Source: Dolomedes plantarius
Lineage: Eukaryota > Arthropoda > Arachnida > Araneae > Dolomedidae
NCBI GenBank assembly: GCA_907164885.2
Contig: OU015499.1
Location: forward strand, 154,749,408 to 154,813,407
Reading direction: 5' to 3'
Length of the DNA: 64,000 bases
Shown here: one piece after another, positions 1 through 11,330 of the stretch
How positions within the stretch are numbered: the stretch's first letter is position 1
Layout of the letters: every line of letters starts with the position of its first letter
Program-made: the position numbers and the translations under genes
The notes under the pieces: model-generated
The model's database searches: none
Told to the model about the DNA's origin: nothing
What the model saw: only the letters and a program-made list of their open reading frames with translations

Positions 1-194
1 TAAAATATGCAAGTGTAATATTTTGTAAAAACAATAACGTTCTTGTCTGATTTTTTTTAAAAAAATTAAAAATGTAATTTTTTGTAGTAAAGTTATCATT
101 CAATTTTTAAAAAGGCCCCTGTCGTGGGGCCCCCTTAGTAATTGGGGCCCGGGGCGGACCGCCCCCCCCCCCCCCCCCCCCTGGTCCGCCACTG
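1..194. mobile_element. Right end of a hAT-type non-autonomous element (partial)
   Basis: The sequence ends in GGTCCGCCACTG, the mirror of the hAT-style terminus CAGTGGCGGACC, and it abuts transposase-coding sequence at 195. GC-rich runs of GGGGCCC type and a C homopolymer (about 162-181) sit inside it, as in the other hAT MITEs of this window. The left end lies outside the window, so the target duplication cannot be checked. Confidence 0.5.
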
Positions 195-560
195 CCCACA
201 GTGCCATCAATCTGTGAGACTCCATCAGGACAAAGCTAGCAGTCACACATCAAAATCCACTGTAAATTTCCTAAAAGAAATGGAACAAAAAACTGGTATC
301 ATACCCTTCACTGATATCCCTACTAAATCTCCCGATGTATCACCTATGGATTTTTGTGCTTTCGGACTTTTAAAATCTGCATTATCCAAACGTCGTTCCA
401 AAACTCTTACATTACTCTGGAAAGCTGTTCAGGAGGAATGGGATAGAATACCTCTTCTGACACTTCAAAAGGCATTATTATCCTGAAAATTGCGGTGTCG
501 AAACATAGTTCAGAATAAGGGATGTCAAGTAGAACATTTAAAACACAAGAATTTTATGTA
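195..560 (+). pseudogene. Tc1/mariner-superfamily transposase, C-terminal remnant
   Basis: The reading frame contains a second-catalytic-Asp motif (LHQDKASSHT) and the third catalytic region (KSPDVSPMDF), the pattern of the DDE domain of Tc1/mariner-like transposases that cut and paste DNA in the nucleus. The N-terminal helix-turn-helix and the first catalytic Asp are missing. An in-frame TGA at 484-486 falls where the alignable frame continues (KLRCRNIVQNKG follows), which is consistent with a Trp codon turned into a stop. A hAT-type element adjoins the 5' side, so the remnant was probably split by that insertion. Not functional. Confidence 0.75.
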
Positions 561-1276
561 ATTTAGTTTTGTGAATATAATATACATCGTCTAAAAAATG
601 TGTGAACAGCCTCAGTATATGTTATAGTGTATATAAGGGATTAATAAGTTTTTTTTGGTTGCATTGTATTGGTGTTTTAATGATGAAGTTAATATGTTGT
701 ATTGCTTTTTATTATTTGATAATGTTCTAGATTTCTATGCTTCAAATAGCCAATTCTTGGCAAAATGGTCCTTTCACAATGATTCATGATTAGTTTTTTT
801 TTGTGCGTCAATTTTGGAAATTTTACGCCCACATTAGTTTTAGGGCCTATGTTGTGCCTATAGTCAAGAATTTTCTAAATCGGGCCCTGCACACCCTAAA
901 GAAGGCACTACATTATATTAAGTGCTTATGCAGTGCTGGAGCTAACATAGCGATAGTGAAATAAAGTCGCCTAAAAGAAAAACACGTAAATTGATTTTAT
1001 AATTGATTGTCCAACATGTCAATAATTTTCATTTGAACCAAGCAGGTATTATAATTTTAGTTATTTATAATGTTTGCTATTATGTATGGAGTTTTTATAA
1101 GTGCGGTGCTGTGAGGCTCAAAATTTGAGACACCGACCTCTACGCTTTTGGGGAGTTAGGGGGCTGGTTACACTAATTAACTAACTGCTCTCTCCATAAC
1201 TCTATGAGCAAACAAATACAAAATCCAGTTCGAACAAGTAGCTAATAATAGATAGGTCGGAAAATCGGAAAAAAGC
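561..1276. other. Intergenic, nothing recognised
   Basis: AT-rich sequence with no ORF of note and no repeat termini that I could pair. It is probably decayed flanks of the surrounding elements. Confidence 0.5.
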
Positions 1277-1833
1277 TGGGGCTGTTGGCGACTTTTTGGC
1301 GATTTTTTTTAAAAGTCTCCAAATTTGCGTTTCTGAGTCCGCCATTTTTTTCAACCCCTCATATTCTATTGTTTTGCTGTTTTTTAAAGTTTAAAACACC
1401 AGAACAACGAAATATGAAGGAGAGGAAAAAAAAGAACAAAGAAATTCTGGCGACCTTTAAAAAAAAAATCGCAACATGAAAAGTGTAAGGTATCCGACTA
1501 CGTTTCATGAAAAATAGTTTAATAATTACATTTAAGTTTTAAGTTTTGGTTCGAACTATCGGAAATTTGTGATGAAAAATACATTTTAATGATTACATTT
1601 TAAATAAAATGTAAGTTCTTCAGAAAAAGCAATGAAAATTTACATTTGCATTGAAATTCTGATTATAGTACAGAAAAACATAAAAGTAGATTTAGAAAAA
1701 GAAATTTACAATCTAAAGAATTTTTTTTAATCCCACGCCCTTCTAAAATATAAAAAATTTCATAATTTGTAGCCATAAAAGGGGGTACATCATAACAGGA
1801 AGTAAAAAGATCGCCAAGTTGGCGGCAGCCCCA
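1277..1833. repeat. TIR-bounded non-autonomous element, about 557 bp
   Basis: The left end reads TGGGGCTGTTGGCGACTTTT and the right end is a diverged inverted copy (GGCGGCAGCCCCA, preceded by GATCGCCAAGTT). No coding sequence lies inside; the short ORF at 1285-1479 is low complexity. No clear target duplication is visible, so the superfamily is undetermined and the exact ends are approximate. Confidence 0.5.
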
Positions 1834-1862
1834 ACGTCTTTCGATTAACCCTTAAACACCAA

Positions 1863-2048
1863 GGGCCTGTTCACATAGGAGTCCGTTGCGTTGTGTTAAG
1901 GAAAAGATGACGTTTAGACGAAAATAAACCAATCATAGGCGTTAAAAATTTCATTGCTAATCGTTTGGAGGCCTATGATTGGTTTATTTTCGTCTCAACG
2001 TCATCTTTTCCTTAACGCAACGCAACGGACTCCTATGTGAACAGGCCC
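1863..2048. mobile_element. PIF/Harbinger-like MITE, copy 1
   Basis: An almost perfectly palindromic 186-bp element starts GGGCCTGTTCACATAGGAGT and ends with its inverse. It is flanked by CAA (1860-1862) and TAA (2049-2051), close to the 3-bp TWA-type duplication of PIF/Harbinger elements. Same family as 5849-6034 and 34433-34607. No coding capacity; the palindrome would fold into a long hairpin. Confidence 0.85.
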
Positions 2049-2051
2049 TAA

Positions 2052-3254
2052 CAGTACAGACAGCAATATACACAAAATCTTCCTCCTATTGCTCCCAGGC
2101 AAATTAACCAAGCTAACAACAACTAACCTTGATAGGCTCCCTTAGTAACTAACCCATTACTAACATTTACTATCTCTAACTAACCTTTTTTATCCTCTTT
2201 TTAAACTGAATTACTTTTCATTAATTTCGTTTTTTTCTTCTTTTATTTAAAAAAATGGTAGGGCTATTAAGAAAAAGAGTTTGGTTCCTGGATAGGCCTT
2301 ACAATGATACCACAAAATTTCCCTTTGGCTTTGTTTTCTGTTTCCCGGTGTCACGTTTCCGTGCCACTTTCATTAATTGCGTTGAAGAAATTTAACTACT
2401 ATGTTCTACTAGAAACTAAACTAAAGAGTGAGAAACTTCAAAACGAAAGTGGTGCAAAGTTTAAATCCTTTTTGCATGTTTTTTAATGAATTTAATATAT
2501 TTACATATTTACAAGAAGATGATAATAGGCTGGAAAGCCTCAAAATTAACTAAATTCAACAGAATAGACCTATGGGATCTTAATCCCCTTCAAAGAAAAC
2601 TACATTCTGAAACTGATTCATCACTCTAGCAACAACAAGAGAGAAAACGAAATTCTAAATTCCAAACATTTGAGAATAAAATCAAACGATGGGCTTTCAG
2701 CGCCATCTCTTGACATAATATTTCTCTACAGCGTGTTATTGGGCTATTCTTTTTGCTACGCCTCTGTAGCATCCACTTTAGGCATCTTATCTAAATTAAA
2801 CTTTTTCCAAATTTCCACTACTTACAGCCATCCTAAATGGCTCCTAGCCTGCTCTTTGTGCCCTCTCTGGCTTGCTCTGTGGGCCTGGGGTGGGGGCGCT
2901 TGGGTACTGGGACGGATTCATGCGTGGGGGATAGCTGTCAGCTGTGGTCTACTCCCACCGGTGAGGGTCAATACCTGGAAGGCATTCGGGCTCCATCCGG
3001 TTCAATGGAAGTATAGTGATATGTAAATTGACCAGTTCATATGATTAGATATTAATTCAACATATCAAAATCTGTTGTATGAGTTGGAGGACATTACATT
3101 TATTAATAAATTTATTTAATTAAAAGCATTGTAAAAGGTCACAGTACAACATGAATGATTTTTGTTGTATCATAAACTTCACGATTTTACCTTTTCAATA
3201 AGTTTTGATGCTTGATTTAATACAGTAAAATCAAATATCCCATTTAAAAATATA
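2052..3254. other. Intergenic, no supported gene
   Basis: Contains two short open frames (2304-2486 and 2670-3026) with no recognisable domain. 2870-3010 is locally GC-richer than its surroundings. No repeat termini could be paired. The frames look like chance. Confidence 0.45.
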
Positions 3255-4347
3255 TCTTTATATATAAAAGGCAAAGTCTGTGTGTGTGTGACCGAGTTTT
3301 TGTCTGCTCGCGGCGCAGCGCAAAGACGGTAGGTCGGACAGTCTTGAGATTCGAAACGAAGAAGCCTCCCGAGGTCTCATTATGCACCTCGAAGCCCTTT
3401 TTTCGATTTTTTAATTAGATTTTCCGTAATTAAATATTTAGTCACGATTTGGAGCTCCCTAACGAGTAAAAGCTCCGTAAATCCTAACGTATCCGTCCAA
3501 GAATTTTTTTTTTTCGGACGAGCCTATACGGGAAAGATGACACTATACGGAAATCACAATTAAAATTGTCTGTCTTAATTTATCGATTAATTGTGATTTT
3601 TTTTCGATCGCCTGTACGCACCCGTTTTTCGGAAAAAATCGGGATTTTGTCCGTGACCCTTTTTTCCAAATTGTCGAATCGATACGTAAATATCGTTACA
3701 TTTTTACGAAATTTTTATCTCAGAGACCCTAGACATCACAGTTTCGAAAGCCAGAACCAAAAGTAATTTACAAATTGTAGTTATTTTTTAATAATTTATT
3801 TTATGATTCGGAAACTCTTGTGAGAAATCTCATTTTGGAGATTTCGTTCTTCATTTCCGGACGAAGGTACAGCGAGTGAAAATAGGAGAAAAACCAGTTT
3901 TTCGACTTAATGCACGTGATGTGTTGGGGCGTTTGTTTTCTATGAGGGATTGAGTGGTTAAAGAAAATCGATTACTATTGCAGTGATAATCGATTAAAAA
4001 ATCACATTTAGTAATGCCGTAATTTTTTTGGCCAGCACTTAGTTAATATCATATAATTTGTGGTGTATTTGTGGAAAAAATCTATGAAGATTTCAAAGAA
4101 TTTCAGCATGTGGAGGATGTGATATATTCGCTTTCAAGGAAATCGATTACTATTGCAGTGATATTCGATTAGTAATCCTATGTCAAAAATTTTGCCAAAA
4201 TGTGCCAGAAAGGATTAAATTTATATGGGTAAAATAATGTATCTTGGTGAGGAAAAGGATGACAGCGACGCCTATTAACAAAGGGTTAAGGCTACTAAAA
4301 AATTGGTAATTACATTACCCGAGCAACGCCGGGACGGGTACAGCTAG
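3255..4347 (+). mobile_element. Non-autonomous Helitron
   Basis: The 5' end reads TCTTTATATATAAAAGGC preceded by A. The 3' end reads GGGACGGGTACAGCTAG followed by T, matching the TC...CTRR termini and A/T insertion site of Helitrons. A GC-rich stem (ACCCG pairing with CGGGT) lies just inside the 3' terminus, as expected for the termination hairpin. There are no terminal inverted repeats and no target duplication. No Rep/helicase frame is present. Confidence 0.8.
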
Positions 4348-4556
4348 TATATATATATTTGCTCTTTAATTGCATTCGAAATCAAAAAATGTCAACCTAT
4401 GAACTACATCACCGGAATGAGAGCATTCGATGAAGATTCAGTGTGACCTATGTATAACGATCGAGTTTGGCGTGGTAAACTAAAGGAAACCGCTAATGCT
4501 TGTTATACATGACATTTTAAATACGCTTCACGATTCTGTATATTAAATTTCTTTAT

Positions 4557-4893
4557 GGAATCGAGATAGCCTAGTGGTAGTGCGTCGGTTTTCGGTGCTG
4601 AGATGATCGGATTGAATCCCGACAAACACCATTAAATACTTCCGTGTCTAGGCCGGATATGGGCACGTTAGATGTGAAAGTCTTTCTATGAGATCAGAGA
4701 GGGTGGAGAGGGTACGATACCCCAGATGCCGCCCCTGGGGTGCTCGGTGAAAATTACGGTGGCACCTGGCTAAATCGGATTCCGACCCTTATGATGCCAT
4801 TAAAAACCGGAGACCACCCCTCGGCCCGCTAGCGTATATGGACCTGGTCTGAAATAAATTCCGGCCAGGGGAATTAGAAACAACAACAACAAC
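4557..4893 (+). repeat. tRNA-derived SINE with CAA tail
   Basis: The head is tRNA-like: an A-box-like segment (TAGCCTAGTGGTAGTGCG, from about 4569) and a B-box-like segment (GATCGGATTGAATCCC, about 4606-4621) serve as an internal RNA polymerase III promoter. A tRNA-unrelated body of about 250 bp follows, and the 3' end is a (CAA)n tail at 4881-4893. This order (tRNA head, body, simple tail) defines a SINE mobilised by LINE enzymes. No flanking target duplication was confirmed. Confidence 0.8.
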
Positions 4894-5419
4894 ATTTCTT
4901 TATTATAAGATCAATGCAGAATGGGATAAGATATTAGAAGACTTTAACGTTTTACTTCATTTTGAAGGGATATTCGGTCAAATAGCGTTAAAAAATGTTT
5001 TTCCTGTAGAGCCCGTTAAATTTTAACCAATCATATAGCGGAGTACTATGAAATCATCCGTTGACTCACGTATCATCATCCGTGAACAGTTCGTTGTCTT
5101 TTACGTTAACGCTAACGGGCTGCTATGTGACAGACCTTAAGTGTTTAGAGTTAATAAATTAAATAAACTAAGTTGTTTGCCGTGAAAATTACTTAATTTA
5201 AATAGAAATGATTTTAAATATTTCTTACATTTTCAAAGTGAATTTCTTTATTTTAAATTTAAAAGAAATCTTGTTATTACGCTTCTGATCACTGGAAAAA
5301 CTTGCTGTACGATGACTCTTTTTCGGATCCTGGGAGCAATCACTTTATTCTTATGCGGCTTTATGCTCTCTTTCTAGTAGTAACCAAGTAGTATCAAATG
5401 CTTCTATGTAATACAGATC
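4894..5419. other. Intergenic with a possible diverged MITE
   Basis: 4969-5138 resembles a strongly diverged relative of the Harbinger-like MITE: its right end (ACGCTAACGGGCTGCTATGT) parallels the canonical ACGCAACGGACTCCTATGTG. The left end is not convincing. Nothing else seen. Confidence 0.35.
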
Positions 5420-5666
5420 CAGTGTTGCCAACCTTCCCCTAGCGCCATCACGAAATCCCCCTGTTTCCCCCTAACACCAACTTGAGATCCCCTAGACCTT
5501 CCTAAAAGAAATTCTGGTTCCAAATAGGCATCCTGTTTGAGAGATAAATTGAAATAAATAGAAAATACACACTTACATAATGAAATGGAGATTTATTTAC
5601 ATGTATGAAACTTATCTAATAAAAAAAACGCGTCTCGATTCTACATTACTGTCGATTTTTCTAATT

Positions 5667-6590
5667 TTAAATTTCGTCGATTTCAGGATAATTATTGAGT
5701 ATTTCATCAAAGACATCGGCCTGGCTCTCATTTTGTACTTTACTATTGCCTGCATTTTTAAAGTCATACATATTGACGTTGAACAATTTGAGCATACGGG
5801 TGGAAGGAACGAATTTGACACATGAACCGCAGTTCTTTTGTAGAGTAAGGGCCTGTTCACATAGGAGTCCGTTGCGTTGCGTTAAGGAAAAGATGACGTT
5901 GAGACGAAAATAAACCAATCATAGGCCTCCAAACGATTAGCAATGAAATTTTTAACGCCTGTGATTGGTTTATTTTCGTCTCAACGTCATCTTTCCCTTA
6001 ACGCTATGCAACGGACTCCTATATGAACAGGCCCTAAATCTCACCATCATAATACTTTGAAGTACTTCGAGGGACAACTTATTCCGTAATTTATTTTTAA
6101 TTACTTTGTATGTCGAAAAAGCACGTTCGACACTTGGGTTTGAAATTGGTAGTGTTATTAGCGCCATTGAAAATTTAACGATATTTTCAAATCGCTTTTT
6201 CCCCGCAGAATCACAATCTTCAAATACTTCTGAATAAAATTCAACAGAATTAGCTACATTTGACCACGATTTATTTTGCAATTGATTCCATTCTGACTCT
6301 ACATCACTTTTATTGCCGTATAAGTGAGCTCGATGGAATTTCATAAAAATGCCATTGAGACTGGGTTTCACTTGAGATAATGCAACTTTAAGATGAAGAT
6401 TGGACATCGTTCTCAGAACAGATAAGTTATCTGGTAACCGTTTTCAAATTTCTTGAGCCAAAGTACACAGAAATTTCTTACATCTCTCTTTGACTTCTAA
6501 TAATTCTTTCTCGATATTTTGTACAATAGAATGAAACTCAAAGCCAAAATCCATCGCTGATGTATGCATTAGATGGGACTGAAAATCAAA
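5667..6590 (-). pseudogene. hAT transposase, C-terminal half, interrupted by a MITE
   Basis: The minus-strand frame contains the hAT C-terminal dimerisation motif (LPISNPSVERAFSTYKVIKN), which mediates transposase oligomerisation. Upstream residues (KEIENV-like helical segments, about 6410-6590) continue the frame across an in-frame stop near 6440. The frame runs into the MITE at 6034 and resumes beyond it at 5848 with KNCGSCVKF and an acidic tail, stopping at 5667, so the MITE sits inside the coding region. The RNase H-like catalytic N-terminal half is absent. Not functional. Confidence 0.8.
5849..6034. mobile_element. PIF/Harbinger-like MITE, copy 2 (nested in hAT)
   Basis: 186 bp starting GGGCCTGTTCACATAGGAGT with an inverse copy at the other end, flanked by a perfect TAA duplication (5846-5848 and 6035-6037). 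It is nearly identical to copy 1 but with the central loop in the opposite orientation. It splits the hAT transposase reading frame. Confidence 0.9.
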
Positions 6591-7149
6591 ATCCGCTAAT
6601 TCAGAAAATTTTTATTTTCTGTCGCCGTTATGCAAAACTGCCACTACTTACTTTATCTTTATAATAATTATATTCGAATGAAATATGCAGAATTTCCGGA
6701 AAGACCACAAAAGAGAAATACTGAAAAACACAGTAAAAGTAACATAAAACAGTCGCCACTTGCCACGGTTCGGGATTGCCACGCAAAATGATAAAATTTG
6801 TTTATGGTTATATTTTGACTGTTTATTTTATTTCGTTTTAATGAGAGAAAGTGGCAGTAAACTTGAAATCAACCTGATTAAAATTGAACTGAAGAGTTAA
6901 TTTCTAATATTTTTTAATGAACTTTAAATCTACGCTCCTAGAAACCCCCATTAAAAAGTCCCCATAGAGAATTCTCCTAAAAAAAGTAACTTCTAAAAAA
7001 TGTGCCAAAAATATGCACCCCTAGAAAATACCCCCTAAAAAAATGTCTCCCCCTCAAAATGCCCCAAGAAAATGTGGCCCCTAAAAACATCCCTTTCCAT
7101 CTAATTTACCCCCAAATTTAGGGGCAAAACCCCCAAGTTGGCAACATTG

Positions 7150-7525
7150 TACAGATCAAAAAGAAGCAGTCGATGAAGTGGTCACACTTTCATTCCACCG
7201 AAGCAGCATTACGGCAGATGCTTCATGTGACACTCTCCTGAGAAAGGCAAATTAAATATTTGGTGCGTCAGTTGTGATATCCAGCAGAATGACGTCACAT
7301 TTTGGCAGCTAATTTCGAGTTCCCGAATTCCTTACCTTATGTTTAATGGATGGCAACGCTTGATATTCGAATCCCAAATCCGAGTGTACAGTGGAAGCCA
7401 TTAGTGTTATTCAATGTTGACGGCGTTTTTTCATGAAGTAAGTAAAATGAAAAACTGAATCTATTTAAGTAAATATTTTGTTACTTTCTCTCAAGACCCA
7501 CCTTTTCGAGTTTCCTTTCTTTATC
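7150..7525 (+). other. CHTOP upstream region / 5' UTR
   Basis: Lies between the end of the hAT element and the CHTOP start codon. A possible 58-bp 5'-UTR intron would run from GTAAGTAAAA at 7438 to the pyrimidine-rich acceptor TTACTTTCTCTCAAG ending at 7495. No TATA box was recognised. The hAT insertion ends only about 375 bp upstream of the ATG, so the promoter is either within this stretch or beyond the transposon. Confidence 0.35.
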
Positions 7526-8239
7526 ATGGCCACAACCTTAAACACGAAAATTGCATTGAAAAATACTACAAAAATGACTCTTAATGAGCGTTTCACGGCT
7601 TACCGTGCTCAAGCACAGACTGCAAATACCTATCGTCAAAAAATTCAGATGCAAAGACAAGCAAGCTCAGCTAATCTCAGATTGGCACAACAAATGGCTA
7701 ATAGGCCTACAGTTATAGCGGCATTAAGATTAAAGAAGAGGAGTTTGCAGCAGAGACTTGGACGAAAGCAGCAGTCCGCCAACGGCAGCATAAAGTCTCG
7801 GCTGAATCTGAGTGGTAAGCGGCTTACTAACAAATCTGTTCGAGGCCGTCTTGGCTCAGTAAGAGGCAAAGGAATGGTTCGCCGGGGAGGTTTTAAATCT
7901 GGTATGTCCCCTCTCATCAAAGATAGGTTAGGATTGCCGAAACAAGGAGGATATGTTAATGTAGCATCTAATCAACGACTTGGATTTCGTAGAAGAGGTA
8001 ATTTCAGAGGCAATCGGCAGTCCAGAGGAGGGAATAGGCAGCCAACTCAAAGGAATAACGTAAGAAATACAAGAGGTCGGGGTGGTCGCGGCGGTCGAGG
8101 TGGAAGTGGTTGGTGGAATAATAAAGTTGCTGGAAATGTCCCTACAAAACAAGAACTTGATAATCAGCTTGATGAATATATGGCAGAAACTAAAAGTAGC
8201 CTTGATGCACAGTTAGGACATTACATGTCTCAAGGTTAA
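7526..8239 (+). CDS. CHTOP: Chromatin target of PRMT1 protein (CHTOP/FOP homologue)
   Basis: 237-aa nuclear RNA-binding protein. In vertebrates CHTOP is a substrate of arginine methyltransferases PRMT1/PRMT5 and joins the TREX mRNA-export complex. Seen here: the conserved N-terminal motif with LKNTTKMTLNERF (residues 11-23), an Arg/Gly-rich centre (about 95-205, RGG/GRG clusters that are typical methylation sites), and the C-terminal duplication LDNQLDEYM (211-219) and LDAQLGHYM (226-234) that defines the family. The ATG at 7526 is chosen because it has a strong context (A at -3, G at +4) and begins the family-like N terminus; the 16 open codons upstream lack an ATG. The length is close to the human protein (about 248 aa). 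The coding region is a single exon, which is unusual for a gene that is multi-exonic in vertebrates. It could be an intronless paralogue or retrocopy, but no frame damage is seen. Confidence 0.92.
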   Translation: MATTLNTKIALKNTTKMTLNERFTAYRAQAQTANTYRQKIQMQRQASSANLRLAQQMANRPTVIAALRLKKRSLQQRLGRKQQSANGSIKSRLNLSGKRLTNKSVRGRLGSVRGKGMVRRGGFKSGMSPLIKDRLGLPKQGGYVNVASNQRLGFRRRGNFRGNRQSRGGNRQPTQRNNVRNTRGRGGRGGRGGSGWWNNKVAGNVPTKQELDNQLDEYMAETKSSLDAQLGHYMSQG

Positions 8240-11200
8240 TGTAATCATATATTGTTTTCATTTTGATACTAGAGTAATGTGCTTGTCATCATTCTTATCT
8301 TTAGTCAAAAGAGTACTGTTGTAATTCAAAGAACACACTGAAATATTTTTCACAGTTAAGTGTCAAGTAATATACAGTATTGTTTTAATACATGTTGGTA
8401 TAAATTCATCCTGTTTCCTCACCATCATTTACTAAAATGCTGCATATTTTTGAAATACATTGTTGGTTTGCATTTCTTTTTTCTTTTTTTTTCCCATCAA
8501 ATTAACCAAAGTTGAAAAGGTTTTATTTTGTAGTAATTTGGATTTTAAGTACTTCAGTATGGTAAAAACTTGAAATATCGGTATGGTTGTATATATCAGT
8601 AATGCTTCAACCTCAGAGTATTGTGAAATTTGGTAACTTAATGTTAAATGATAACATGTTAGTTCAGAATTATCCAATTTTTATTTATAAAAATCATGGT
8701 GTTTGCATTAACAAAGATGGTGGCTCAGTACTTTTAAGAAATGACAAGTTTTAGCTTTAGTTATTTGTATATTGATATTTAAAGCATGGTAATTTGATTT
8801 TTCTACTGTTTTGTTTGAAATATTCAATGTGTTATGTGAAAGTATCATAAGTTGTATATATATGAGGCATGCCATTCTGTTAAATTATGATTTGATATCT
8901 ATGAAGTGCTTTCATTGTTTCATCATATTTTAATCTAAATCAAAATTTAAAATGTTGTGTACCATTTAATTTCTCTGAGAAGTTGTTCGCAAAAAGTAAG
9001 AATGTGAACGAGTTTTGTATCCTGGTTACTAGTGGTATTCTATTCAACTAATCTGTTATTACTATTATTTGATGATTTCTAAATTTATACAATGACATAA
9101 GCTCAAAATTATGAAATTTAATACAGTAAAAGTTAAAGTTAATTTAGAGATATATTTGAGGAAATATATTCTGTGCTCTGATGGCAAAATGTTGTCACTT
9201 TTCTCGAAAATTGAGTTTTTTACATTGCGGATTCTCATTTGCCGATATTTTATATTTACTGTAACTACTGTAAGTAATAGCCAACTATTTTTCTGATACA
9301 TTGGTGGTTTGGTCATAGAAAACAAATTACTGATTTTTCATGACATCTTGAATCTTAGAATAGCTGTCACGTAAATTAAAAAAAAAAGTGACATAGCATT
9401 TTGCTTCTGAGCATAGAATGTATTTAAATGCTATGGAATCATTTGACTTAATTTTGTATTTCGAATGAATGTCTTGTCTACCTTATAAAACATGCAGTGG
9501 CCATACATGTATAAACATTTATCATGCATCATGAATGATCTGCCTCTCATTTATATATCATTTCATGATATGTAAAAACTACTTGATTTTTTTTTTTTCT
9601 CTTGTTAAAAGTTACCAATTTTTAATCATTACGTACATGCCAACTAAAGTGGATGGATATTGGTGCAGTTGTTTGACTGTATATCATTCATTTGGAAAAT
9701 GAAATTCTATTGAGTAAGCTGTATAGAATAACATATTTTTATCTTGAATGTAATTGTTAAATTTTAATATCACCCTGTCCAGTTTGAGAGATGTGTTATG
9801 ACAGCCTTACAGAGTGTAAGGTAAATTTGATGTAAATCACACCAATTCTTCCTGCTTGTGAAACTAATTTTTGTTGTGTAAGAAAAACAGTAAATGTAAA
9901 GGGTTATTTCCTAGATTGTAGATTATAGTCTCTTTGATATTTAACATCTTGGTCATGCAAAGTTTATGTAAAAAAAAGATGGTAGATAACTGGGACTGAA
10001 ATGTTGCAAATAATAAAGAATGTGAAACTATATTATGTACATTTGCCTGTGCTTGAGCATAACTAAAGAAAAAAGTGGATACATCAATTTGCAAATTTTT
10101 AATTCTGATATCCTGAAACCATTTTAAAGGTGTTTCACACTAGCTGAAAACAAGCACAAAATGGATATGATCAGAAGGTGGAAAGTGCTGGTTCTAGTGC
10201 TTTTAATTTCATGTAAAACTTAAGCTCATTCATTTTAACCTCTAACTCCAAGCAATTAAACTTGAAATACATACATTGAACCATCAGTAACTCCAGAAGA
10301 AATGCATGTGGAACTGTTCAGAAAGAGACTTATTAATAATAGAGAGAATTAAGAAGCAACCAATGAGTATTTTCTGGTCTTTATACAAATAAATCCTTCA
10401 TTTTATCCACTGTATGGTTAACTTAGCAGATTTATCAGAAAAGATTTATCAGCTCGCCAAACCATGCAGTCTATATTCTGGGGTATAAATAAATGTCATT
10501 TCCTTATAAAATTTTTCTTCAGGTTTGTAAAAATATTCTGATACTGCACTAACATTTTTTAAATATTTAGCACCACTGTATGTAATAGTGCTCATAAATT
10601 CATTAGTTATAATTTTACATATTTTTAAATATATTTTGTTCGGTTTTATCTATTCTTTAGCTGTAACTTGTGACTTCTAACAAGTTTGTAAAGTATTAGT
10701 TTTCATAATTAGTATGTCTAAGGCAAATTAAAGCTTTCTTTCTTTCAATTACCAGAAGTGATATTTTTTACAAATTTTATCCATACATGTTAAAATTTTG
10801 CATTGCTTATTCTTTATATCTGTAAGACTTTATGTGAAGTCTCTTAATAAATATCTAAATTAGGTTAATTTTCTAATGACAGCAATATTCTGCAAAAATA
10901 TAAGATTTGAGAAGTTGGCAGGTATGTAATTTTACTGTTACACAGCTTACGTTAAATTTATGAATGTATAGATTTAAATTATGTAAAGTAACTGTTGCAT
11001 ATTAAATTGAGTGTGAAATGTTTTGCCAGTTATTCATACGTATGTTAACATTTGTATTTCAAGTTAATAGAATTTTTATGTTGGAATATGTTTGATTGTA
11101 ACCTTAGTAACTACAAGATTGTACTTTCTATTGCCATGAAACTGTTGTATTTTTTCCTTGCATAAATCAATTTCACCGAAAGATAAAAAAAAATTTGAGA

Positions 11201-11330
11201 TAGATTTCATATTTCTTCATATTTACATATATTTGTACAAAGATGCAAGCATCATGTCATGTTTGTTAAGTGTTACAAAACTGAAATAAAAAAAATACAT
11301 TGATCATTGATTTCAACTCCTTTTATTTAT
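8240..11330 (+). other. CHTOP 3' UTR and downstream AT-rich sequence
   Basis: About 3 kb without a supported gene and, notably, without recognised transposon ends, unlike the rest of the window. An AATAAA signal lies at 11285-11290, followed by a T-rich segment with TGT motifs (about 11295-11330) compatible with 3'-end formation. If this is the CHTOP cleavage site the 3' UTR is about 3 kb. Short ORFs in it (8432-8677, 9065-9325, 9864-10094) look like chance. Confidence 0.4.

Larger units (their letters stand above)
5420..7149 (-). mobile_element. hAT DNA transposon with perfect 8-bp TSD
   Basis: Terminal inverted repeats CAGTGTTGCCAACCT (left) and AAGTTGGCAACATTG (right) bound 1,730 bp. The 8-bp sequence TACAGATC flanks both sides exactly (5412-5419 and 7150-7157), the hAT signature. 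C-rich arrays of CCCCTA type lie near both ends and may be transposase-binding subterminal repeats. The interior carries a decayed minus-strand transposase and a nested MITE (5849-6034), so this insertion is older than the MITE. Confidence 0.9.

Noticed and set aside
2670..3026. 118-codon ORF with Trp/Gly-rich, hydrophobic stretches
   Set aside because: No domain recognised, no conserved pattern and no start or splice context; likely chance in a GC-richer patch.
7645..8152. Minus-strand ORFs of 91 and 74 codons
   Set aside because: Antisense shadows of the CHTOP coding region.
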